Of a DNA stretch of 64,000 bases, positions 8,234 to 15,994 are shown one piece after another; position 1 is the first letter of the stretch; every line of letters begins with the position of its first letter. The notes below the pieces were generated by a model. It did no database searches and was not told the origin of the DNA. It saw only the letters and a program-made list of their open reading frames with translations. This DNA comes from JADLCX01 sp964630785 (lineage in GTDB: Bacteria; Planctomycetota; Phycisphaerae; Phycisphaerales; UBA1924). The stretch spans positions 1 to 64,000 of the forward strand of contig CAZVZG010000023.1 in NCBI GenBank assembly GCA_964630785.1, in the 5' to 3' direction. Both the position numbers and the translations under genes were made by a program.

Positions 8234-10558
8234 TCAGAACAGACCGGGCGGCTCGTCCACCGGCACGAGCTTGCCGTTGACCAGCCGCTTTCTCGGCTTG
8301 GGGGCCTTGGCGCCGGCGGCGGGCTTCGAAGGCGAGGAGGGGGGAGCAGCCGGAGGGGGGGTGGGGGGCGCGGCGGAAGCTCGCTTGTGTGACCCCGTGT
8401 CCGGCACCGTGCGGGGCTTCTTCTCCGGCTTGCCGCGAGATCGCTTCACGGGCTTAGTGTCGATCAGGGCGGGCTCGTCGTCGTCCTTGTTCATGGCCGC
8501 GACCTTGAGCATGGCGGCTTCGGTCGCAGACTGGGCGAAGGGATCCTTGCCCTTGCCGGAGCGTGGGGAGGGAGAAGGGGAGGGTGCGGCCGCGGGGCCG
8601 GCGGACTCAACGACGATCACGCCCTCCTGGTCGGCGGGGTCTTCCTCCTTCACTTTCTTACCCTCATCGTCGAGCTGCACGTCGGCGATGGCGGTGCGTT
8701 TCTTGGCCTGGGCGAGGAGCGCGTCGTAGAGTTTCTTGGTCTCCGTGCCGTTGATGGCGTTGACGGCCTTGGCGATCTCACCGATGTACCGCTCGAAGAC
8801 GTCGCGGCGCTCGGCCTCACGCTTCATCTTCATCCGCTTGCGGAGGTACGTGCCGAGCTTGCGCCCGCACTCCATGAGCGCGAGCTTCATCTCCTTGCGG
8901 ATCTCGTCGTAATCAGCGATGGCCTCCTTGCTCTCGCTGGTGAACGGCACCCACACGCTGGCCATGTGGATCATGATGACCAGCGGCCCGACGGGCACGC
9001 TGGAGCGGGGTTGCTGGAGGTCGTAGTTGCGCCAGTTGGTTTCGGCGACGGCCTTGAAGCTGGAGCACGCCGACTGCTGGAACAGCAGCGGCACGCGGTT
9101 GGCAAAGCGGATTACGCGGGCGGAGTCGTCGGCCCCGAGCTCTCCGCCGAAGGCGATCGCGGCCTCGATGAGGAACGGTCGCCCGCGGTACACGGCGGCG
9201 TCGCGGCTGGAGGCCGCGTAGAACTCGGCCCGCACGCCCTTGAACATGCCCTTGAGCAGTTGCTGCACACCGATGGGCGCCAGGCAGTCGGTCGGGGGCG
9301 GGGGCAGGCGAGATTCCTGCAGCTCCTTGAAGAGTTTTTCGGCGGTCTGGTGGTCGACGTCGCCGACCTTCGTGCGGCTGGTGAGCCCGACGGCTTTGCA
9401 GAACTCGCCGGCGGTGTTGGCGCTGACGCGGCTGAACTTGTCCTGCAGGAAGTTGTACAGCGTGTAGCCCCGTTCCTCCTGCTCGCTCTCCTTGAGCATC
9501 TGAAGAAGGATGCCCAGCTCGATGCCTTTGGGGTGGGGCTGAATCTCCTTGGTCTCGGGCGGAAGCTCCTCGACGGCGCGCGGGAAGATGATGACGCCGC
9601 CGGACTCGGTTGTGACCTCGGGCTCGGTCTTCGGCGAAGAACCCGCGGCAGAGTCTTCGTGACTGTCCGAGGGCGGTGCTTCGGCCGGCTGCTCTGCGAC
9701 CTTCTTGCCGCGCCCCTTGAGGAGCGGCACGTCGTCGTCCTCGGCCGCGCTCTCGCGGCTGGGCGGGACCAGCGTGATCCTCGCGTGCGGGTTGGCGATC
9801 GCGGTGAGTTCGAGGAACTCGTCCACGCTGCCGCGCCCCTTCTGGTAGCGGCCTTCGAGCTCGATGCTCACGCTCGTGCCGGTGGGGTAGTCGCGGGGCG
9901 AGAGGAACTCCCCGTTCTCGGCCAGCGCGCGCGTGCCGGCGGTGACGTTCCGGAGCCGGGAGAGAGGAAAGTCGTCCGTCTCTTCGTCGACGGTCACCTC
10001 GGCCCGGTTGGTCTTGGTGTTCATCGCCAGTTCGATGTGATGAGCCGGCTTGTGGGAACTGGGGCGGGTCTGGATCATCATCGGTTTGCCGGTGGTGATC
10101 AGCCCGTACATCCCCGCGGCGGAGATGCCGATGCCCTGCTGCCCCCGCGACATCTTCAGGCGATGGAACTTGGAGCCGTAGAGCAGCCGCCCAAAGATGT
10201 TCTCCACCTGCTTGCGGACGATGCCCGGTCCGTTGTCGACGATCGTCACGCGGTAACGAGACTGCTTGGCGCTCGACGGTCGGTCGGGCTGCAAGTCCTC
10301 GATCACCACGGACACGTCGGGCAGGATGCCCGCCTCCTCGCAGGCGTCGAGCGAGTTGTCCACGGCCTCCTTCACGGTTGTGAGCAGGGCCTTCCGTGGG
10401 TTGTCGAAGCCGAGCAGATGGCGGTTCTTGGCGAAGAACTCGGACACGGAGATGTCGCGCTGGCGCGCGGCCATCGTCTCGGCCGTGACCTTCGGGCCGG
10501 GAGCAGGCTTCTTCTTCACGCGTGGGTTCTCTACATCGGGTTCCGCGATCGCCGGCAT
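8234..10558 (-). CDS. top6B: DNA topoisomerase VI subunit B
   Basis: The ATPase subunit of topo VI, which dimerises on ATP binding and drives strand passage through subunit A. The Bergerat ATPase fold shows the N box EAVDNSLDACEEAG (64-77), VDNGPGI (107-113) and the glycine-rich lid GQQGIGISAAGMYG (139-152). The H2TH and transducer regions follow; the transducer carries the switch-lysine area near residues 500-520. Unusual parts are an acidic, Ser/Pro-rich insertion (about 262-330) after the GHKL domain and a Lys/Pro/Ala-rich tail of about 130 residues, making it 774 aa against roughly 530-660 in archaea. GGAGG precedes the ATG by about 8 nt. Subunit A lies about 7 kb downstream rather than adjacent, unlike archaeal top6B-top6A operons. 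Confidence 0.93.
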   Translation of the reverse strand: MPAIAEPDVENPRVKKKPAPGPKVTAETMAARQRDISVSEFFAKNRHLLGFDNPRKALLTTVKEAVDNSLDACEEAGILPDVSVVIEDLQPDRPSSAKQSRYRVTIVDNGPGIVRKQVENIFGRLLYGSKFHRLKMSRGQQGIGISAAGMYGLITTGKPMMIQTRPSSHKPAHHIELAMNTKTNRAEVTVDEETDDFPLSRLRNVTAGTRALAENGEFLSPRDYPTGTSVSIELEGRYQKGRGSVDEFLELTAIANPHARITLVPPSRESAAEDDDVPLLKGRGKKVAEQPAEAPPSDSHEDSAAGSSPKTEPEVTTESGGVIIFPRAVEELPPETKEIQPHPKGIELGILLQMLKESEQEERGYTLYNFLQDKFSRVSANTAGEFCKAVGLTSRTKVGDVDHQTAEKLFKELQESRLPPPPTDCLAPIGVQQLLKGMFKGVRAEFYAASSRDAAVYRGRPFLIEAAIAFGGELGADDSARVIRFANRVPLLFQQSACSSFKAVAETNWRNYDLQQPRSSVPVGPLVIMIHMASVWVPFTSESKEAIADYDEIRKEMKLALMECGRKLGTYLRKRMKMKREAERRDVFERYIGEIAKAVNAINGTETKKLYDALLAQAKKRTAIADVQLDDEGKKVKEEDPADQEGVIVVESAGPAAAPSPSPSPRSGKGKDPFAQSATEAAMLKVAAMNKDDDEPALIDTKPVKRSRGKPEKKPRTVPDTGSHKRASAAPPTPPPAAPPSSPSKPAAGAKAPKPRKRLVNGKLVPVDEPPGLF

Positions 10559-10599
10559 GATTCAGCCCTCCGTGGCCGCTGGGGCGCCCTCGCCCGCGC

Positions 10600-10628
10600 A
10601 CTATATCGTCGATCGCGGTCCGATTCAG
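10600..10628 (-). promoter_or_regulatory. Possible promoter of topo VI B
   Basis: Minus strand: CTGAAT (10623-10628), 17-nt spacer, TATAGT (10600-10605). The predicted start near 10593 would give a leader of about 35 nt containing the GGAGG site. Confidence 0.4.
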
Positions 10629-10632
10629 GGAG

Positions 10633-10652
10633 CCGATCGCGCAAGCGATCGG
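10633..10652. other. Perfect hairpin with GCAA tetraloop
   Basis: CCGATCGC, GCAA, GCGATCGG form an 8-bp stem capped by a GNRA-type loop in the divergent gap (10559-10854) between topo VI B and the trehalose-phosphatase fusion. No T run follows on either strand, so it is not a plain terminator. It could be an RNA structure or a protein-binding palindrome. Confidence 0.5.
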
Positions 10653-10854
10653 TCGGGGAGGACAGCGCGACCATCACAGGGCCCATTCGGTGGCCGGTGG
10701 AACGCCGTTGGTGGTCTGTATCACCCGCGATCTCTCAGGTTTTTCTTGTCCTCCCCTATCCGATTTCGTTCGACCCGCCGCTTGCGCGGCTGGGCTCTCT
10801 GGCCGCTCTATGGTTGTTTCCCCGCGTCCGACCACCCCCAGGAGCACCCACGGC

Positions 10855-13428
10855 ATGAGCGGTCTGAGCGAGTCTCTGGCGGCCATCGCGAAATCTCCCG
10901 TGCTGCTCGTCGCCAGCGACTTTGACGGCACGCTGGCGCCGATCGTGAACCGGCCCGCGGCCGCGCGGATCGACGAGCGGGCCTGGGAGGCTCTTCGGAC
11001 GCTCTCGGAACTGCCGCACACGCACGCGGCCGTGGTGACGGGCCGGGCCCGGGCGGACGTGCTGGAACGCGTGCCGCAGTTGCTGAAGTCGCCTGTGAAG
11101 GTCGTGGGCAGCCACGGGCTCGAAGACGGCCGGTCATCGGCGATCCGGCTGGACCCCGAGTGCACGGATCGACTGGCGAGCGCGAGGTCGCTCGTCGAGG
11201 CGGAGGCGGCCGCGCTGCCCGGGTCGCTCGTCGAGTGCAAGCCCGCATCGGTGGCGCTGCACGTGCGCATGGCGGAACCGGATAAGGCCCGCGGTTCGGT
11301 GGAGAAGATCACCGCGCGTGCGGCGGAATTGGGCCTGCACGTCCTGACTGGCGATCACGTGCTCGAACTGTTCGTGGTGGTCCCCGGAAAGGGCAACGCC
11401 GTCGAAGCACTTCGCCAGCGCTGTGGGGCGACCGCGACCGTGTACATCGGCGACGACACGACCGACGAGAGCGTGTTTGCGGCGCTCCGCGATGACGAGG
11501 TGGGGATCAAGGTCGGTTCGGCGGAGACGGCCGCCGACATGCGCGTCGGTTCACAGGCCGACGTCGCGGGCGTGCTCGAAGAGTTGCTCGCCGATCGGCG
11601 GGCCTGGCTCGCCGCGCGCCGCCTCACGCCGATCAACCACCACTCGATGCTGAGCGACCAGCGCACGGTCGCCATCCTCGACCCGGAGGCGACGCTTGTT
11701 TGGGCGTGCTTTCCGCGGATCGATTCGGCGCCGGTCTTCTCGTCGCTGCTCGACGGGGGCGAACGCGGCCTGTTTTCGGTGCATCCCTCGCCCCGGCCGG
11801 AGACACCACCCTCGCAGAAATATGATGGCGACTCGTTCGTCCTGGTGACCGAATGGGGAGGAACTGGGCAGGGGGACGGAGACCAAGGGCCGACGCTGAG
11901 GGTCGTTGACTACTTTGATTGCACGGCCGGGCGCCCGTTTCAGCGGGCCGGACGGGACGAGCTGGTGCGCGTGCTTGAAGGGAGCGGCGTCGCCGCGGTG
12001 CGGTTCGCGCCGCGTCTGGATTTCGGGCGTGCGCCCACGCGCCTGCAAGTGCGGGACGGCGGATTGGAAATCGACGGTTGGCACGATCCGGTCGTGCTCC
12101 GATCGCCTGGCGTGGCGTGGAGGGTTGTCAACGAGGGCGGGCACGACACGGCGAGCGCCGAGATCGATCTCTCCGCGGGCCCGGTGACGCTCGAACTCCG
12201 CTACGGCACAGCCAGCCTCCGTTCGTCCATGCTGGAAGAATCGGCGCGGCGGGAGCAGACACGTCGGTTCTGGTCAGGCTGGGCGGGCACGCTGCGCCTG
12301 CCGCGGACGCACACCGGGCTCGTCCGGCGCAGCGCGTTGGCGATCAAGGCACTCTGCCACGGGCCGAGCGGCGCCATCGCCGCGGCCGCCACCACCAGCC
12401 TGCCCGAGCACCTCGGCGGCGTGCGCAACTGGGACTACCGCTACTGCTGGATCCGCGACGCCGCGATGGCGGCGGCGTCTTTGGTGAGGCTCGGGAACAC
12501 GGGCGTTGCCTTGAAACTGCTTGATTGGTTTGTCCAAGTGGTGGAAAGTTGCGAATGCCCGGAGCGGCTGCGCCCGCTGTACACCGTTACGGGCAACCTG
12601 CTCGGCCCGGAGGCGGAGATTCCCGAACTCTCCGGGTATGGCGACAGCAGGCCGGTGCGGGTCGGCAACGCCGCGACCCACCAGGTGCAGCTCGACGTGT
12701 TCGGGCCCGTGGTCGAACTGGTCGCGATGTTGGCCGAGCGGGGCGCACCGGTTACGCCCGAGCAGTGGCGGTTGGTTGAGGCGATGGTCCGGGCCGTCGA
12801 ACTCCGATGGACCGAGCCGGACCACGGCATCTGGGAGCTCCGCGGGCCCAAGCGACACCACGTGCACACCAAGGTCACCTGCTGGTTGGCGGTCGATCGG
12901 GCGCTGCGGGTCGCCGAATGCGCGATGGGCGCCTCGCGACCGGCCTGGGTCGAACTGCGCAGGAAGATCGCCTCGGACGTCCTTGAGCACGGGTTCAGCC
13001 AACGCGCGGGGTTCTTCACGGCGGCCTACGGCGACGACTCGGCGGACGCCTCGGCGCTGCACGTTGGCCTGCGCGGGCTCTTGCCCTCCGACGACCCACG
13101 CTTCGCGGCCACCGTCGAGGCCGTAGATCGCGAACTTCGCGACGGCCCGGTGGTGCACCGGTATCTGAGCGACGACGGACTGCCCGGGCGCGAGGGGGCG
13201 TGGGTCATCTGCTCGTGCTGGCTGGTGGAATCGCTCGCGCTGATCGGGCGCGTGGATGAGGCCAAAGCGCTGTTCGATCGGGTTGTCACGCTGGCGGGCC
13301 CGACGGGCCTGCTTGCCGAGGAATGGGACGAGGGCCACGGTATCGCGCTGGGCAACTTCCCTCAGGCGTATTCACACCTGGGCGTGATCGACGCGGCCGT
13401 CGCGCTCGATGCCCACACGCCCAAGTGA
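10855..13428 (+). CDS. Trehalose-6-phosphate phosphatase fused to GH15 glycoside hydrolase
   Basis: Two enzymes in one 857-aa chain. Residues 1-250 are an OtsB-type HAD phosphatase with the DFDGTL motif (nucleophile D22, D24) and GDDTTDE (near 199-205), which dephosphorylates trehalose-6-phosphate. Residues about 265-857 are glycoside hydrolase family 15 with an N-terminal beta domain (MLSDQRTVAILDP), NWDYRYCWIRDA (525-536), the probable catalytic acid in GIWE (E661) and the probable base in LLAEEWDE (near 822), followed by GNFPQAYSHL. GH15 includes glucoamylases and bacterial trehalases, so the chain could make and split trehalose, or trim another glucan; I cannot decide. ATG at 10855 has AGGAG about 10 nt upstream; an upstream in-frame start would add 55 unlike residues. 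No otsA gene is nearby. Confidence 0.88.
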   Translation: MSGLSESLAAIAKSPVLLVASDFDGTLAPIVNRPAAARIDERAWEALRTLSELPHTHAAVVTGRARADVLERVPQLLKSPVKVVGSHGLEDGRSSAIRLDPECTDRLASARSLVEAEAAALPGSLVECKPASVALHVRMAEPDKARGSVEKITARAAELGLHVLTGDHVLELFVVVPGKGNAVEALRQRCGATATVYIGDDTTDESVFAALRDDEVGIKVGSAETAADMRVGSQADVAGVLEELLADRRAWLAARRLTPINHHSMLSDQRTVAILDPEATLVWACFPRIDSAPVFSSLLDGGERGLFSVHPSPRPETPPSQKYDGDSFVLVTEWGGTGQGDGDQGPTLRVVDYFDCTAGRPFQRAGRDELVRVLEGSGVAAVRFAPRLDFGRAPTRLQVRDGGLEIDGWHDPVVLRSPGVAWRVVNEGGHDTASAEIDLSAGPVTLELRYGTASLRSSMLEESARREQTRRFWSGWAGTLRLPRTHTGLVRRSALAIKALCHGPSGAIAAAATTSLPEHLGGVRNWDYRYCWIRDAAMAAASLVRLGNTGVALKLLDWFVQVVESCECPERLRPLYTVTGNLLGPEAEIPELSGYGDSRPVRVGNAATHQVQLDVFGPVVELVAMLAERGAPVTPEQWRLVEAMVRAVELRWTEPDHGIWELRGPKRHHVHTKVTCWLAVDRALRVAECAMGASRPAWVELRRKIASDVLEHGFSQRAGFFTAAYGDDSADASALHVGLRGLLPSDDPRFAATVEAVDRELRDGPVVHRYLSDDGLPGREGAWVICSCWLVESLALIGRVDEAKALFDRVVTLAGPTGLLAEEWDEGHGIALGNFPQAYSHLGVIDAAVALDAHTPK

Positions 13429-13529
13429 ACGGTTCCATCGGCCGTTATCGGTCGCCGCAGAGGTTGTTCGCCGCTCGTATCAACCTCCCTGGACTGGCCG
13501 GCGCGCCGTTGTGGGGCGATAGTTGCTCA

Positions 13530-14600
13530 ATGTTCATCCATGCCGCCCTTGTGGCGCTGTCGCTCGCACTCGTTCCTGCGGCCTCAAAGTCATCTGACTT
13601 GAGGGCTGCGGTGACCTCCGGCGACGGCCCGTCGCTGACCTTCGAGCGCACGATCATCGACCTCGGTCCGGTGAGCGACGAGAGCGTGATCCGTCAGCCG
13701 TTCACGTTTGTCTATTCCGGGCTGCGCCGGACGAAACTGGCGATCGAGCACTGTCACTTCTGCCCCGCGCCCGAGACCGATCGACCGGTGTACGAGCCGG
13801 GCCAGTCGGGCTTTGTGATCCTCGAACTCGACCCCCTGGGCAAGCACGGCGACATCCAGACCACAGCGGACGTCTCGATCCCCGGAGAGCCGGACTCACA
13901 CGTGCAGTTGCAGCTCAAGGCCGGCGTTCACCCGCGTTTCATGGTGCGCCCCGAGTTCCTGACTCTCCGCAATGTGCTGCGCGCCGATGGGACCGACGCG
14001 ACCGTCGTGTTCATCGGGCGCAAGCCCGGCTTCGAGGTCAAGTCGGTCAAGACCGAGTCGCCGTGGGTCGAAGCCGAACTGATGCCGGTCCGTGAACTTG
14101 ACGACCTCGGCGACGCCTGCCGCGCGTACGACGTGAAGGTGCACCTCAAGCCGGGCCTGCCCCTGGGCGACTTCAAGGCCGTGGTCAAAGCCGAGACCAA
14201 CGACACCGACCGGCCGGTGATGGGGACCACGATCGGCGCCGAGGTCGTGGGCGACCTGACCACCGACCTCGACCACGTCTCGGTCGGGTGGCTCACGCAG
14301 CGGCAGCGGTACGCCGCGTCCTTCGTCGTGTCCACGCGATCGAACAGGCCGCTCTTTTACGGCAGCGTGCGCCTGGAGGCCCGGCCAGACCGGGGCATGG
14401 GGCCGATCGCGCTGGACGTGGAGCCGGGGGACGAACTGGGCACGCTGCGGGTCCGGGTGTTCGGCGTCGCCCCTCAGCACCCGGCGCAGCGGATCGAGGC
14501 CGACATCGTTGTGACCGAGGAGGACGCGTCCGGGAAGGTCGTCGACGAGGTCACGGTGCCGATCCGGATGGGTGTCCGGTCCAACCGGATCCTGCGATGA
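13530..14600 (+). CDS. Exported DUF1573 domain-containing protein
   Basis: A short signal peptide (MFIHAALVALSLALVPAA) precedes beta-rich domains. The first (about 30-120) matches the DUF1573 pattern, a hydrophobic FERTIIDLGPV start and a beta-sandwich in which the usual CGC site is replaced by CHFC; the rest (about 130-356) looks like two more immunoglobulin-like domains. DUF1573 proteins are very common exported proteins of planctomycetes; their function is not known. The ATG at 13530 was chosen because the signal peptide begins there; upstream sequence in frame is Arg/Gly-rich and not protein-like. It lies 101 nt after the trehalose-phosphatase fusion. Confidence 0.75.
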   Translation: MFIHAALVALSLALVPAASKSSDLRAAVTSGDGPSLTFERTIIDLGPVSDESVIRQPFTFVYSGLRRTKLAIEHCHFCPAPETDRPVYEPGQSGFVILELDPLGKHGDIQTTADVSIPGEPDSHVQLQLKAGVHPRFMVRPEFLTLRNVLRADGTDATVVFIGRKPGFEVKSVKTESPWVEAELMPVRELDDLGDACRAYDVKVHLKPGLPLGDFKAVVKAETNDTDRPVMGTTIGAEVVGDLTTDLDHVSVGWLTQRQRYAASFVVSTRSNRPLFYGSVRLEARPDRGMGPIALDVEPGDELGTLRVRVFGVAPQHPAQRIEADIVVTEEDASGKVVDEVTVPIRMGVRSNRILR

Positions 14601-14630
14601 CTCCCGGGCATCGTCTTCCCCCGTCGCGCT

Positions 14631-14659
14631 TTGCCTGTTCCAATCGATGACCCTATCCT
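14631..14659 (+). promoter_or_regulatory. Sigma-70-type promoter of tRNA-Leu
   Basis: TTGCCT (14631-14636), 17-nt spacer, TATCCT (14654-14659); the predicted start is about 10 nt before the mature tRNA. Both hexamers are identical to those found before rpmI. Confidence 0.7.
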
Positions 14660-14675
14660 TGGCCCACAACTCGAC

Positions 14676-14759
14676 GCGGCCGTGGCGGAACTGGCAGACG
14701 CGCTAGATTCAGGTTCTAGTGGGCTCACACCCGTGGAGGTTCGACTCCTCTCGGCCGCA
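14676..14759 (+). tRNA. tRNA-Leu (anticodon CAG)
   Basis: A full class II cloverleaf: acceptor GCGGCCG/CGGCCGC with discriminator A, D arm beginning GGCGGAA, anticodon stem CTAGA/TCTAG with loop TTCAGGT (anticodon CAG, reading CUG), a long variable arm typical of tRNA-Leu, and a T arm with loop TTCGACT. The 3' CCA is not encoded. It has its own promoter and a strong terminator, so it is a single-gene transcript. Confidence 0.96.
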
Positions 14760-14771
14760 TGAAACTCCCGT

Positions 14772-14807
14772 CCGGGCGACCAGAATCGGTCGCCCGGCGT
14801 TCTTTTT
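14772..14807 (+). terminator. Intrinsic terminator of tRNA-Leu
   Basis: A perfect 10-bp stem CCGGGCGACC/GGTCGCCCGG with six-base loop AGAATC, followed by CGTTCTTTTT. Clear Rho-independent terminator. Confidence 0.93.
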
Positions 14808-14827
14808 GGATTTGATTCGGGAGGAAT

Positions 14828-14949
14828 GGCCACGGATCTACACGGATCAGGCCCGGGAGTCCTTGATCCTGCATGAATCCGAAAGTGCCAACGCGGAGCC
14901 GTCTCTTGACACTTCGAGAGAATCCGTGTCGCTCCGTGCGATCCGTGGC
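14828..14949. repeat. Intergenic imperfect inverted repeat, CACGGATC type
   Basis: The left arm (about 14829-14847) and right arm (14922-14949) are near reverse complements made of GCCACGGATC and CACGGAT words, with one extra CACGGAG-type unit in the right arm. Together they could fold into a long hairpin. Comparable CACGGAT-rich elements recur in intergenic DNA of several phyla. It fills most of the gap between the tRNA terminator and the RNase HII-like gene. Confidence 0.6.
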
Positions 14950-14972
14950 GGATTGACCAGCCCCTCCCACGG

Positions 14973-14978
14973 TACCAT
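14973..14978 (+). promoter_or_regulatory. -10-like box TACCAT, leaderless start
   Basis: TACCAT ends 8 nt before the GTG of the RNase HII-like gene; TTGACC at 14953-14958 is only 14 nt upstream, so the -35 is doubtful. Confidence 0.4.
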
Positions 14979-14986
14979 GGCCCCCC

Positions 14987-15991
14987 GTGGCGCTGATCTA
15001 CTGCGGCATCGACGAAGCCGGCTACGGCCCGACTCTGGGGCCGCTGTGCGTCGGTTGCGCGGTGCTGCGCGTCGATGATTGGACCGAGGGCGAACCCGCG
15101 CCCGATTTGTGGTCGATGCTGAGCCGGGCCGTGTGCCGCGAGGGTGCCGACAAGCGGCGCCGCATCGCGGTCGATGACTCCAAGAAACTCAAACTCGCCA
15201 ACTCGTCTGTTCGCCGGCACCCGCTGTACCACCTTGAACGGGGTGTGCTCTCGTTCATGGCCTGCGTGGACGGTCGCGCCAACGGCCCGCCCGTGCCGAA
15301 GACCGATCAGGCGTTCTTCGCGGACGCGGGCGTATCCGCGGCGACCGAGCGCTGGTACAGCCTCGACCCGGCGCCGTGCCCGTGCGGTTCGAGCGCGGAG
15401 GAACTCGCGATCGCCTCGAACACGCTGCGGTTGGCGCTGGCCGAGGCCGCGGTGGCGGTGCAAGGCGTGCGCTGCGAGGCCGTGTCCGAGTCGGTGTTCA
15501 ACGAGCTTTTCGACGCCGCGGGCACGAAGGCCGCGGTGACCGAGTCGGTGCTGGTGCGATACCTCGCCGACGTGTGGGAGCGGCACGCGGGCGAAGAAGT
15601 ACAGGGGGGCGGGGTACGCGTAGTGTGCGACCGGCAGGGAGGGCGGACGCAGTACGCGGGGATGCTGGCCCGCACGTTCCCGGACGCGACCGTCACGACG
15701 ATCGCGGAGACCGCCGCCCAGAGCAAGTACGAGGTCCGGTCCGGCCCGCGGCGGATGTCCATCGCGTTCGTGGTGGAGGCCGAGTCGGCCCACCTGCCCG
15801 TCGCCCTGGCGTCCATGATCGCCAAACTCACGCGGGAGATGCTCATGGCGAGGTTCAACCGCTATTGGTGCTCGCGCATCCCGGAGCTCAAGCCGACGGC
15901 CGGTTATGCGCTGGATGCGAGACGTTGGCTGCGCGACGTGCACGGCGCGATCTCGCCGCAGGAGCGGCGGGCCCTGGTGCGGAGGGCCTGA
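14987..15991 (+). CDS. RNase HII/HIII-like ribonuclease H-fold protein
   Basis: The N-terminus YCGIDEAGYGPTLGPL (5-20) matches the catalytic GIDEAGRGP motif of RNase HII, with metal ligands D9 and E10; VDDSKKL (62-68) matches the DSKxL motif, and VCDRQGGR near 210 supplies a further acidic residue. The C-terminal part (ASMIAKLTREMLM) fits the RNase HII helix that follows the last acidic site. At 334 aa it is longer than RNase HII (about 200) and nearer RNase HIII. The conserved GRG is GYG; this Arg helps RNase HII recognise the RNA-DNA junction, so junction specificity may differ. RNA-DNA hybrid cleavage is likely but the exact substrate is uncertain. It starts at GTG without a Shine-Dalgarno site and is followed 3 nt later by ribD. 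Confidence 0.75.
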   Translation: MALIYCGIDEAGYGPTLGPLCVGCAVLRVDDWTEGEPAPDLWSMLSRAVCREGADKRRRIAVDDSKKLKLANSSVRRHPLYHLERGVLSFMACVDGRANGPPVPKTDQAFFADAGVSAATERWYSLDPAPCPCGSSAEELAIASNTLRLALAEAAVAVQGVRCEAVSESVFNELFDAAGTKAAVTESVLVRYLADVWERHAGEEVQGGGVRVVCDRQGGRTQYAGMLARTFPDATVTTIAETAAQSKYEVRSGPRRMSIAFVVEAESAHLPVALASMIAKLTREMLMARFNRYWCSRIPELKPTAGYALDARRWLRDVHGAISPQERRALVRRA

Positions 15992-15994
15992 GCG

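Noticed and set aside
10690..10854. N-terminal extension of the trehalose-phosphatase fusion
   Set aside because: The 55 residues are not phosphatase-like and a good ATG with AGGAG exists at 10855.
13323..13529. Upstream extension of the DUF1573 protein
   Set aside because: It overlaps the end of the trehalose-phosphatase gene and is Arg/Gly-rich; the signal peptide begins at 13530.
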